Shown in pieces: positions 53,402-61,538 of a DNA stretch of 64,000 nt. Each line of letters starts with the position of its first letter. Position 1 is the stretch's first letter. A program made the position numbers and the translations under genes. The notes under the pieces are model-generated. The model was not told the origin of the DNA. It did not search any database and saw nothing but the letters and a program-made list of their open reading frames with translations. This stretch comes from Bradyrhizobium lablabi (GTDB taxonomy: Bacteria > Pseudomonadota > Alphaproteobacteria > Rhizobiales > Xanthobacteraceae): positions 310,001-374,000 of the forward strand of contig NZ_JAFCJK010000003.1 of the NCBI RefSeq assembly GCF_018131005.1, read 5' to 3'.

Positions 53402-53731
53402 TCAGACCGTGCGAAAAATGAGCACGGCCGTGGCAAGCGAAATTCCGGTTGCGAGCCACAGGCTCGAGACTTCAAAGCCCTCCTGCCCGATCGGCAGGGT
53501 TGCTATCGGGTCGGTACCGACGATGCCGATCCACAGCAGATGGATCACGGCGGCGAGCACCAGCGAAATGAACAGGCGGTCACCGCGCGTCGTCGGAATT
53601 CGCAGCACGCCGACCCGCTCGGCCTCGGGATAGACCGCCGCAAGCCAGGTCATGACCGCGAGCGTGCAGGCAAGAGCAGCGAAGAAGATCGCGGTTGGCA
53701 GCGTCCAGGCCATCCAAGCAATGGATTCCAT
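53402..53731 (-). CDS. glpU: DUF2160 membrane protein of the glycerol transporter cluster
   Basis: This 109-residue protein has three hydrophobic segments (TAIFFAALACTLAVMTWLAA, LFISLVLAAVIHLLWIGIVG, LWLATGISLATAVLIF) and the conserved YPEAERVGVLRIPTTRGDR loop of DUF2160. It always lies between the permease and binding-protein genes in such clusters, where it is called GlpU. Its role in transport is not established. It lies 9 bp after glpQ. Confidence 0.9.
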   Translation of the reverse strand: MESIAWMAWTLPTAIFFAALACTLAVMTWLAAVYPEAERVGVLRIPTTRGDRLFISLVLAAVIHLLWIGIVGTDPIATLPIGQEGFEVSSLWLATGISLATAVLIFRTV

Positions 53732-53740
53732 AAACCCCTC

Positions 53741-54547
53741 CTACACCCGGCCGAGCGCGAAGCCGCGCGCGATGTAGTTGCGAACGAACCAGATCACGAG
53801 CGCGCCCGGAATGATGGTGAGTACGCCGGCGGCCGCGAGCAACCCCCAGTCCATGCCGGCCGCGGAAACCGTGCGCGTCATGATCGCCGCGATCGGCTTT
53901 GCCTGGACCGAGGTCAGCGTGCGCGCGAGCAGGAGCTCGACCCAGGAGAACATGAAGCAGAAGAAGGCCGCGACGCCGATACCGCTCGCGATCAGGGGCA
54001 CCAGGATCTTGATGAAGAAGCGCGGAAAGGAATAGCCGTCGAGGAACGCGGTCTCGTCGATTTCGCGCGGCACGCCGGATACGAACCCTTCGAGGATCCA
54101 GACCGCCAGCGGCACGTTGAAGATGCAGTGCGCGAGCGCGACCGCCCAGGGCGTATCGAACAGGCCGATCGCCGAATAGAGGTTGAAGAATGGCAGCGCA
54201 TACACCGCCGCCGGCGCCATGCGGTTCGAGAGCAGCCAGAAGAACAGGTGCTTGTCGCCGAGGAAGCGGTAACGCGAGAACGCGTAGGCCGCCGGCAGCG
54301 CCACCGAGATCGAGATGACGGTGTTGAGGACGACATATTCCAGCGAATTGATGTAGCCCGAATACCAGCTCTCATCGGTGAAGATGCGCCGGTAGTGCTG
54401 CAGCGTCGGCGTGTGGGGCCACAGCGTCATCGTCGAGACGATCTCGCTGTTGGTCTTGAAGCTCATGTTGACGAGCCAGTAGATCGGCAGCAGCAGGAAG
54501 ATCAAGAACAGCGCCATGATGACGCGGCGGCCGGGAATCGAGTGCAT
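53741..54547 (-). CDS. glpQ: Glycerol ABC transporter permease
   Basis: This 268-residue inner-membrane permease of the binding-protein-dependent type has six hydrophobic segments. The coupling-helix EAA motif is in ILEGFVSGVPREIDETAFLDG near residue 160. It pairs with GlpP to form the channel. Its ATG overlaps the glpP stop by one base (TGATG). Confidence 0.93.
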   Translation of the reverse strand: MHSIPGRRVIMALFLIFLLLPIYWLVNMSFKTNSEIVSTMTLWPHTPTLQHYRRIFTDESWYSGYINSLEYVVLNTVISISVALPAAYAFSRYRFLGDKHLFFWLLSNRMAPAAVYALPFFNLYSAIGLFDTPWAVALAHCIFNVPLAVWILEGFVSGVPREIDETAFLDGYSFPRFFIKILVPLIASGIGVAAFFCFMFSWVELLLARTLTSVQAKPIAAIMTRTVSAAGMDWGLLAAAGVLTIIPGALVIWFVRNYIARGFALGRV

Positions 54548-55521
54548 CAGGCCACTCCTTCCTTCGGTTTGAGCACGCCCACAGGCTTGAGGCCGGCCGC
54601 TGGCTTGGGCTCGAGGGCCGCCTCGCTTTCCGGTGCCGCCTTACGCTCGGCTCCGGCATTGGTCATCACGGTGTAGAACACCCAGCACACGATCAGGATG
54701 ATGAGGTTGTAGACCAGCGACAACGCCGCGGCCTTGCCGAGGTCGAACTGGCCGAGCGCGATCTTGACGAGCTCGATCGAGACGAAGGTCGTCGAGTTGC
54801 CCGGGCCGCCGCCGGTCACGACGAACGGCTCGGTGTAGATCATGAAACTGTCCATGAAGCGCAGCAGCACAGCGATCAGCAGCACGCGGTTCATCTTGGG
54901 CAGCTGGATGGCGCGGAATACCGCCCAGCGCGAGGCGCCGTCGATCTGCGCCGCCTGATAATAGGCATCGGGGATCGATTTGAGGCCGGCATAGCAGAGC
55001 AGCGCGACAAGGCTGGTCCAGTGCCAGACGTCCATGACGATCACGGTGACCCAGGCGTCGAAATCGTTGGAGACGTAATTATAGTCGATGCCGAGGGAGT
55101 TGAGCGTGTAGCCGAGCAGGCCGATGTCGGGGCGGCCGAAAATCTGCCAGATCGTGCCGACCACGTTCCACGGAATCAGCAGGGGCAGCGCCAGGATGAC
55201 GAGGCAGGCCGCGACGCTCCAGCCCTCGCGCGGCATCGACAGCGCGACCACGATGCCGAGCGGGACTTGGATGGTGAGGATGATCGCGGAGAACAACAGA
55301 TTCCGACCGAGCGAAGCCAGGAAGCGGCCGCCAAGATCGGTCGAGGGATCGAGCAATTCCTTGAACCAGCCGACGCCGTTCCAGAAGAACTGGTTGTTGC
55401 CGAAGGTGTCCTGCATCGAGTAATTCACGACGGTCATCAGCGGCAGAATCGCTGAGAACGCGACCACCAGGAACACCGGCAGCACCAGGAACCAGGCTTT
55501 CTGGTTGACGATCTTGTCCAT
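54547..55521 (-). CDS. glpP: Glycerol ABC transporter permease
   Basis: This 324-residue permease has six core helices and the EAA loop AGLKSIPDAYYQAAQIDGAS near residue 185. The C-terminal 35 residues are an Ala/Pro/Lys-rich cytoplasmic tail (ERKAAPESEAALEPKPAAG) not needed for the fold. It is coupled by one-base overlaps to glpT upstream and glpQ downstream. Confidence 0.93.
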   Translation of the reverse strand: MDKIVNQKAWFLVLPVFLVVAFSAILPLMTVVNYSMQDTFGNNQFFWNGVGWFKELLDPSTDLGGRFLASLGRNLLFSAIILTIQVPLGIVVALSMPREGWSVAACLVILALPLLIPWNVVGTIWQIFGRPDIGLLGYTLNSLGIDYNYVSNDFDAWVTVIVMDVWHWTSLVALLCYAGLKSIPDAYYQAAQIDGASRWAVFRAIQLPKMNRVLLIAVLLRFMDSFMIYTEPFVVTGGGPGNSTTFVSIELVKIALGQFDLGKAAALSLVYNLIILIVCWVFYTVMTNAGAERKAAPESEAALEPKPAAGLKPVGVLKPKEGVA

Positions 55522-56606
55522 CAGGCGCCCCCCTCGACCAAATGGCTGTCCGCATAGACGTGGACATGCGCCGGATCGAAGATCAGGCCCGCGCTGTTGC
55601 CTGAAGCCGTGAAGCCCGGCGGCACCCGCGCGGCGAACTTGGCGTCGCCGACGCGGACGCGCGCAAACTGGATGCGGCCGAGATCGTCGATTCGTTCGAT
55701 CGTGGCCGACAGCAGGCCCGGCGTGGGCGGGGAAACGTCGACGAATTCCGGCCGCACGCCGATCTCGATCTTCTTGCCGGCCGGCAGCACGCCATAATTG
55801 CGGCGCAGGCTGATCACATGGCCGTCGATCCGCGCCTCGCGTCCGCTCACCTCCGCGGGCACGATGTTCATGCCGGGCGAGCCGATGAAATAGCCGACAA
55901 AGGTATGCGCGGGCTTGTCGAACAGCTCGGCCGGAGTGCCGCTTTGCACCACGCGGCCGTCATGCATGACGACGACGGTGTCCGCGAAGGTCAGCGCTTC
56001 GGTCTGGTCGTGAGTGACGTAGATCATCGTGAGGTCGAGCTCACGATGCAGCGCCTTCAGCTTCGAGCGGAGTTGCCATTTCAGCTCGGGATCGATCACC
56101 GTGAGCGGCTCGTCGAACAGCACCGCGGCGACGTCGGAGCGCACGAGACCACGGCCGAGCGAGATCTTCTGCTTGGCGTCCGCCGTCAGCCGCGTCGCCT
56201 TGCGCTTGAGATAGGGCGTGAGGTCGAGCAGGTCGGCGATCTGCCTGACGCGCGCTTCAACCTCCGCCTTCGGCACACCGCGGTTGTTGAGCGGGAAGGC
56301 AAGGTTCTGCCCGACCGTCATGGTGTCGTAGATCACCGGGAACTGGAATACCTGCGCGATGTTACGCTTTTGGGTCGAGAGCGGGGTGATGTCCTTGCCG
56401 TTGAACAGGATCTTGCCGCGCGACGGGGTCACGATGCCCGAGATCAGGTTGAGCAGCGTGGTCTTGCCGCAGCCGGATGGCCCAAGCAACGCGTAGGCAC
56501 CGCCCTGCCGCCAGGTCATCGTCACCGGCTTCAGCGCGAAGGATTCGGGCGGCGCGGCGTTGCCGCCGTAGGAGTGCGCAAGGTCGACGAGGTCAATGCG
56601 GGCCAT
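55521..56606 (-). CDS. glpT: Glycerol ABC transporter ATP-binding protein with degenerate signature motif
   Basis: This 361-residue ATPase has Walker A GPSGCGKTT (42-50), Walker B VLFDEP (162-167), the switch His199 in YVTHDQTEAL, and a C-terminal TOBE domain. The ABC signature is missing: where LSGGQ is expected the sequence reads LTADA (140-144). It pairs with GlpS, whose signature is normal but whose switch histidine is lost. Together they would leave one complete and one defective ATP site. Confidence 0.93.
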   Translation of the reverse strand: MARIDLVDLAHSYGGNAAPPESFALKPVTMTWRQGGAYALLGPSGCGKTTLLNLISGIVTPSRGKILFNGKDITPLSTQKRNIAQVFQFPVIYDTMTVGQNLAFPLNNRGVPKAEVEARVRQIADLLDLTPYLKRKATRLTADAKQKISLGRGLVRSDVAAVLFDEPLTVIDPELKWQLRSKLKALHRELDLTMIYVTHDQTEALTFADTVVVMHDGRVVQSGTPAELFDKPAHTFVGYFIGSPGMNIVPAEVSGREARIDGHVISLRRNYGVLPAGKKIEIGVRPEFVDVSPPTPGLLSATIERIDDLGRIQFARVRVGDAKFAARVPPGFTASGNSAGLIFDPAHVHVYADSHLVEGGA

Positions 56607-56618
56607 CGAGCATCTCCC

Positions 56619-57758
56619 TCATTTGCTGCTCGTTCTTGACGCGTTTTCTTCGCGCGAACCGCGACGCACTTCGCCTGAAAGCGCTGTTTCCGGCGAAGCG
56701 ACGAGGCGCTCTGCCACATCGAACACAAAAAGATTGTCGGGATCGAGCGCGGCGTCGAGGACCTGCCCGGGCTCATATTCGTGCACGCCGTGCAGCACGG
56801 CGACCCAGTTCGCGCCGGCGCGATGCAGATGCACAAAGCTTTCCGAACCGGTGATCTCGGTCACCGTCACGGTGGCGGAAAATTTGTGGTGGCTGGCCGC
56901 ACTGTTGCCGACCTCGAGCTGATGTGCGCGGAAGCCGACGCGGTAGGTGCCGTCGGCCAGATTGGCATAGAGGCCGGTCGCGGGAGCCAATTCGCCACCT
57001 GAATAGAGCACCTGCCCGCCCCTCTTCTCGATGCCGACGATGTTGAGCGGCGGATCGGAGAACACCTGAGCCACCCGCAGCGTATCCGGATGGCGGTAGA
57101 CCGTGGAGGTGTTGCCGGCCTGCAGGGCGCGGCCCTCCCACATGCAGACGGTATTGCCGCCGAGCAGCAGGGCCTCCGACGGCTCGGTCGTGGCATAAAC
57201 GAAGATCGCACCCGACGCCTCGAAGATGCGCGGCAGCTCGGCGCGCAGTTCCTCGCGAAGCTTGTAGTCGAGATTGGCGAGCGGCTCGTCCAGCAGCACG
57301 AGGTCGGCGCCCTTGACCAGCGCGCGCGCGATCGCGGTGCGCTGCTGCTGGCCGCCGGAAAGCTGCAGCGGCGTTCGCTTCAGAAACGGCTCGAGCCGCA
57401 GCAGGCTCGCTGCTTCGATCACCCGCTTCTCGATCATTTCGCGCGGCTTGCCCTGTACGCGCAAGGGCGATGCGATGTTCTCATAGACCGTCAGCGAGGG
57501 GTAGTTGATGAACTGCTGATAGACCATTGCGACCGAGCGTTGGCGCACGTCGGCTCCCGTGACGTCCTTGCCGTCGACCAGCACGCGGCCAGTCGTCGGC
57601 TTGTCGAGACCGGCAAGCAGCCGCATGATCGAGGTCTTGCCCGACAACGTCGGCCCGAGCAGCACGCTGAGCGTACCGCGCTCAAGCGTCAGCGAGACGT
57701 CGCGAATGGTCGGAACACCATCCACGGTTCGCATGACGTTTTGCAGCGTGACGCTCAT
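56619..57758 (-). CDS. glpS: Glycerol ABC transporter ATP-binding protein lacking the switch histidine
   Basis: This 379-residue ATPase has Walker A GPTLSGKT (35-42), an intact signature LSGGQ (133-137), Walker B VLLDEP (154-159) and a TOBE domain. The switch region reads YATTEPSEAL, so Thr191 replaces the catalytic H-loop histidine. GGGAGGA precedes the ATG at 57758, which overlaps the glpD stop as ATGA. It is the partner of GlpT, 12 bp downstream. Confidence 0.93.
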   Translation of the reverse strand: MSVTLQNVMRTVDGVPTIRDVSLTLERGTLSVLLGPTLSGKTSIMRLLAGLDKPTTGRVLVDGKDVTGADVRQRSVAMVYQQFINYPSLTVYENIASPLRVQGKPREMIEKRVIEAASLLRLEPFLKRTPLQLSGGQQQRTAIARALVKGADLVLLDEPLANLDYKLREELRAELPRIFEASGAIFVYATTEPSEALLLGGNTVCMWEGRALQAGNTSTVYRHPDTLRVAQVFSDPPLNIVGIEKRGGQVLYSGGELAPATGLYANLADGTYRVGFRAHQLEVGNSAASHHKFSATVTVTEITGSESFVHLHRAGANWVAVLHGVHEYEPGQVLDAALDPDNLFVFDVAERLVASPETALSGEVRRGSREENASRTSSK

Positions 57759-59299
57759 GTACGTCCTCCCGCTTCGCGGAGGGAACGTTCGCCGGAAGCG
57801 CGATTGGCGGCCATCCACTCGTCGAGCGCGTCGATTTCGGTCGCCGACATCCGAAGACCCAGCTTGGAACGCCGCCAGACGACGTCCTCTGCGGTTTGGG
57901 CCCATTCGTTCGCCATCAGGTACCTGACTTCGCTCTCCGTCAAGGTAGCGCCAAAGGAACGGCCGAGATCGACTGCTGATTTCGCATTGCCGAGCAATTT
58001 TGTCGCACGCGTGCCGTAAGCATGCGCCAGCCGGCTGGCATGCGCGGGGCTGAGGAATGGATAGGTTCTCGCAAGCTCGGCGGCCAGCGCCGCGACCGCC
58101 GAAACGTCCATGTCGCCGCCGGGCAGTGGCGCCCTGCCAGTCCAACCTTCGCGCGCCTTGGAACTGCGCAAATACGGCTCAAGCCGCTCCAGCGCCTCTT
58201 CGGAAAGCCGGCGGTAGGTCGTGATCTTGCCGCCATAGATCGAGAGCAGCGGCGCACCGCCGGGCGTGTCGAGCTCGAACACGTAGTCGCGGGTTGCGGC
58301 CTTGGCCTCGCTTGCGCCATCGTCATAGAGTGGGCGGACGCCCGAATAATTCCAGACCACGTCCTCCGGCTTCACTTGCTTGGCGAGATATTCGCTTGCG
58401 GAGGCGCAGAGATACTGAATCTCCTCCTTGGTCGCCTTCACTTTGGCCGGGTCGCCCTCATAGTCGCGGTCGGTGGTGCCGATCAGCGTGAAATCGTCCT
58501 GATAGGGGATGACGAAGATGATGCGGCCGTCCGCGTTCTGAAAGATGTAGGCGCGGTCGTGGTCGTAGAGCTTCTTCACCACGATGTGCGAGCCCTGCAC
58601 CAGCCGCACCTTCGCGCGCGCATTCACGCCCGCGCCTGACGCCAGCACTTCCTCGACCCACGGACCACCTGCATTGACCAGTGCGCGAGCCTTGATAGTG
58701 CTGCGCGTGCCGCTGGCGCGGTCTTCGACCGTAACATGCCAGATGCCGTCGGTCTGCCTGATCTCGACTGCGCGGGCGCGCGTGCGGATGTCGGCGCCGT
58801 GGTCGGCCGCATCGCGCGCGGTCAGCACGACGAGCCGGGCGTCATCGACGAAGCAGTCGGAATATTCGAAACCCTTGGTGTAGCGGTTCGCGATCAGCGG
58901 TCTCCCAACCTCATCACGCGTCAGATCGACAGAGCGCGTCGCGGGCAACAGATTGCGGCCGCCGATATGGTCGTAAAGCAGCAGCCCGAGCCGCAGCAGC
59001 CAGGCCGGACGAAGGCCAGCATGATGCGGCAAAACGAAACGCAGGGGACGGATGATGTGAGGAGCGATCTGCCACAGGATCTCCCGTTCGATCAGCGCCT
59101 CCCGCACAAGACGGAATTCATAATATTCGAGATAGCGCAGGCCGCCATGCACGAGCTTCGTCGACCAGGACGACGTCCCGCTCGCCAAATCATTCATTTC
59201 ACAGAGGAAAACAGCATTTCCCCGACCCGCCGCGTCGCGCGCGATGCCGCAGCCGTTAACGCCGCCTCCGATGATGGCGAGGTCGTAAATCCGATCCAA
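57755..59299 (-). CDS. glpD: Aerobic glycerol-3-phosphate dehydrogenase
   Basis: This 514-residue FAD enzyme oxidises glycerol-3-phosphate to dihydroxyacetone phosphate and passes electrons to quinone at the inner membrane. It has the dinucleotide fold IIGGGVNGCGIARDAAGRG, the signature SSWSTKLVHGGLRYLE, the catalytic VWNYSGVRPLYDD region, and the C-terminal cap domain. It heads the structural part of the cluster and is coupled to glpS. No glycerol kinase gene is present in the window. Confidence 0.96.
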   Translation of the reverse strand: MDRIYDLAIIGGGVNGCGIARDAAGRGNAVFLCEMNDLASGTSSWSTKLVHGGLRYLEYYEFRLVREALIEREILWQIAPHIIRPLRFVLPHHAGLRPAWLLRLGLLLYDHIGGRNLLPATRSVDLTRDEVGRPLIANRYTKGFEYSDCFVDDARLVVLTARDAADHGADIRTRARAVEIRQTDGIWHVTVEDRASGTRSTIKARALVNAGGPWVEEVLASGAGVNARAKVRLVQGSHIVVKKLYDHDRAYIFQNADGRIIFVIPYQDDFTLIGTTDRDYEGDPAKVKATKEEIQYLCASASEYLAKQVKPEDVVWNYSGVRPLYDDGASEAKAATRDYVFELDTPGGAPLLSIYGGKITTYRRLSEEALERLEPYLRSSKAREGWTGRAPLPGGDMDVSAVAALAAELARTYPFLSPAHASRLAHAYGTRATKLLGNAKSAVDLGRSFGATLTESEVRYLMANEWAQTAEDVVWRRSKLGLRMSATEIDALDEWMAANRASGERSLREAGGRT

Positions 59300-59367
59300 C
59301 GAACGCTTCCCCCGACAAACCGCCTTCGCTTCGGCGGTTTTACTTTCGAATTCGATTAGATCACAAC

Positions 59368-59389
59368 CGAAAACGAAAGCAAACCGAAA
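59368..59389 (-). promoter_or_regulatory. Candidate GlpR operator upstream of glpD
   Basis: CGAAA occurs three times (59368, 59374, 59385) as AACCGAAAACGAAAGC then AAACCGAAAA, about 70-90 bp before the glpD ATG. On the coding strand these read as TTTCG repeats, the usual element of DeoR/GlpR operators. Binding is inferred from pattern and from the adjacent glpR. Confidence 0.5.
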
Positions 59390-59442
59390 ATGGAACTTTC
59401 ATGGGTCTTTTTGGTGGCGGCGCGAGACGGCGTGGTCGGCCT

Positions 59443-59474
59443 CATTCTTGGAGGCGTGCGCGCTCCTCAGGATG
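59443..59474. repeat. Degenerate inverted repeat between glpR and glpD
   Basis: CATTCTTGGAGGCG pairs imperfectly with CGCTCCTCAGGATG. The arms match the outer parts of the repeat at 11223-11326, so this is probably a shortened copy. Confidence 0.5.
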
Positions 59475-59522
59475 GAGAAAGAGTCGCGGAATGGGAAATA
59501 GCGAAGCGGCGTTTTGCGATCG

Positions 59523-60353
59523 TTACACGCTGCGCAGCGTAACCGGGACCGGTTCGGGGCCGTTGTCGTCGATATCGGCCTGTGGCTTTTCCATCGCGAC
59601 GACGACTTCAATGCCGCGTGAATGACAGATGTTGGCGAGGCCCGCGGGCAGCGGGGAGTCGGTGACAAAGGTCTGGATCTGGCTGATATGCGCGATCCGC
59701 ACCGGTGCACTGCGACGGAGCTTTGTCGAATCGGAAACCAGCATCACGTTGCGCGCATTGGCGATGATCGCCTGCGCCACCTGCACCTCGCGATAGTCGA
59801 AGTCGAGCAGAGCGCCCTCTTCATCGATCGCCGATGCGCCGATGATAGCGTAATCCACCTTGAACTGGCCGATCAGTTGCGTCGCCGTCGAGCCGACCAC
59901 GGCGCCGTCGGCCCGGCGCACGGTGCCGCCGGCGACCACGACCTCGATGCGCGGATGACGGTACAGCAGCATCGCGACATTGAGGTTGTTGGTGATGACG
60001 AGCAGATCCTCATGCGAGGTCAGCGCGCTCGCGACCTCTTCCGTCGTGGTTCCGATATTAATGAACAGCGAGCAGCCGTTCGGAATCCGCGCAGCTGCCG
60101 CGGCGCCGATCGCCTTCTTCTCCTCCGCCGCGACGAAGCGGCGCGCCTCATAGGCAAGATTTTCCACGCCGGAGGCGATGATCGCGCCGCCATGGATGCG
60201 GGTCAGCGCGCGCTGGTCGCAAAGATCGTTGAGATCCTTCCGGATGGTCTGCGCAGACACCTCGAATCGCTTGGCCAGGTCCTCCACCACGACGCGGCCG
60301 AATGCGCGCGCGATGTTGAGAATCTCTGTCTGGCGGTGGGACAGTCCGGCCAC
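59523..60353 (-). CDS. glpR: DeoR family repressor of the glycerol cluster
   Basis: This 276-residue regulator has an N-terminal DeoR helix-turn-helix (RQTEILNIARAFGRVVVEDL, RFEVSAQTIRKDL) and a C-terminal sugar-phosphate sensor domain of the phosphosugar isomerase fold (FINIGTTTEEVASAL, VVVAGGTVRRADGAVVG, DYAIIGASAIDEEG). It should sense glycerol-3-phosphate and release the cluster when that accumulates. It is upstream of glpD on the same strand, separated by 223 bp that hold the glpD promoter. Confidence 0.93.
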   Translation of the reverse strand: MAGLSHRQTEILNIARAFGRVVVEDLAKRFEVSAQTIRKDLNDLCDQRALTRIHGGAIIASGVENLAYEARRFVAAEEKKAIGAAAAARIPNGCSLFINIGTTTEEVASALTSHEDLLVITNNLNVAMLLYRHPRIEVVVAGGTVRRADGAVVGSTATQLIGQFKVDYAIIGASAIDEEGALLDFDYREVQVAQAIIANARNVMLVSDSTKLRRSAPVRIAHISQIQTFVTDSPLPAGLANICHSRGIEVVVAMEKPQADIDDNGPEPVPVTLRSV

Positions 60354-60466
60354 GGCGGCATCCTCGGGACGAGCAAGTTTCCCATGGTGATGCCGTTCGG
60401 CACGGAGGTCAACGAGAAGGCCGGATTAAAAGTTAACGCTGCGAATGCTCACGCGCCGTTCTGCGA

Positions 60467-60497
60467 GCCATCCGGCCGGCACAAGTCGCCGGATGGC
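60467..60497 (-). terminator. Hairpin after the 64-residue protein gene
   Basis: GCCATCCGG and CCGGATGGC form a perfect 9-bp stem, 27 bp beyond the stop of the small gene at 60524. No T-run is seen. Confidence 0.4.
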
Positions 60498-60523
60498 AGC
60501 CTACTCGCAGCGGAGCGAAGCGT

Positions 60524-60718
60524 TTATGACGCCATCGGCAGGGTATCGTCGTTGGCGAGGCGCCGCGCCGCCCGCTCGGCTTCGCGTGCATTGCGAAAAA
60601 CCTGGCCTTCAAGCCGGTTGAAACGGTGCGAAGCAGCAAAGAACTGGTAACCGCGTGCATCTCGCACCACGATGCCCGCGGTCTGCGAACTCACCTCGAT
60701 GATGTAGCTATCGGACAT
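60524..60718 (-). CDS. Small conserved protein of unknown function
   Basis: This 64-residue soluble protein starts MSDSYIIEVSSQTAGIVVRD and continues RGYQFFAASHRFNRLEGQVF with a helical Arg-rich end. It has no signal or membrane segment. It appears to be a small beta-alpha protein conserved in Bradyrhizobium (from memory). The ATG at 60718 fits the natural start; the frame stays open upstream without sensible sequence. Confidence 0.7.
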   Translation of the reverse strand: MSDSYIIEVSSQTAGIVVRDARGYQFFAASHRFNRLEGQVFRNAREAERAARRLANDDTLPMAS

Positions 60719-60931
60719 TGCCCAACCTCGATTTCTTTTCGGGCCGACAACGGGATCGGCGGCGGATTGTTCCTCCGCCTGCTCCGGTCGTGATGCCCCG
60801 CAGGATGCGGGGATATCCAGGACGGACGCCACAACACCTCGGTTGTGATCGACGCGTCGCCGGATAGTTGGGTCACGTTCGCAGATGATCGAGTCAATGT
60901 TGGGGCCGACCATCGCGGCGAAGCGCCGCAA

Positions 60932-61360
60932 TTAAGTCGCGATCGATTGGCCGTTGCGCTGGATTGGCTGCGGATGGCCCTGTTCGTCGATGGACACGTA
61001 GGTGAAATCGCCATCGGTAACCAGCATCTGCTGCAGCCGCTCCTTGCGCCGCAGCACCCAGGCTTCGAGGTGAACAGTAATCGAGGTGCGGCCGATGCGC
61101 ACCAGATTGGCATGCACCGAGAGGACATCGCCAACGTAGACCGGCTTTCGGAACGTCATCGCCTCGATGGCGACCGTCACCGTACGGGAGTTCGCGACCT
61201 TGGAGGCGAACACGCCGCCGCCGAGATCCATCTGGCTCAACAGCCAGCCGCCGAAGATATCGCCATTGGCATTGGTGTCGGCCGGCATCGCCAGCGCGCG
61301 GATGCAGAGATCGCCGCGCGGCTCGGCATCGGCGTCAACGGGGGCGTGAGCGTCTGTCAT
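60932..61360 (-). CDS. Acyl-CoA thioesterase, hot-dog fold (YciA-like)
   Basis: This 142-residue hot-dog protein has LCIRALAMPADTNANGDIFGG with the catalytic Asn/Asp of YciA-type thioesterases, GGWLLSQMDLGGGVFASK, and a strand segment VHANLVRIGRTSITVHLEAW. It hydrolyses acyl-CoA thioesters, releasing CoA. It lies near the fatty-acid oxidation genes but is separated by 178 bp. Confidence 0.92.
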   Translation of the reverse strand: MTDAHAPVDADAEPRGDLCIRALAMPADTNANGDIFGGWLLSQMDLGGGVFASKVANSRTVTVAIEAMTFRKPVYVGDVLSVHANLVRIGRTSITVHLEAWVLRRKERLQQMLVTDGDFTYVSIDEQGHPQPIQRNGQSIAT

Positions 61361-61538
61361 ATCAAGTCCTCGATACTCGCGCGGACTCTGGATAGAGACC
61401 GCTCCGACTACGTGTGTAGCGGTTTTCCGGAAAGACCATGCTCACATAAAAGACAGAGCGCGATGATGATTCATCCTCATCTCATCGTGCTTCGGGAACA
61501 ATCAAAAAAGGAATTGAGACGACAGATGAGGAGCACGA

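Noticed and set aside
53540..54676. 378-codon plus-strand frame opposite glpU, glpQ and glpP
   Set aside because: It is antisense to three coupled transporter genes, and the Arg/Glu-rich composition is typical of shadow frames.
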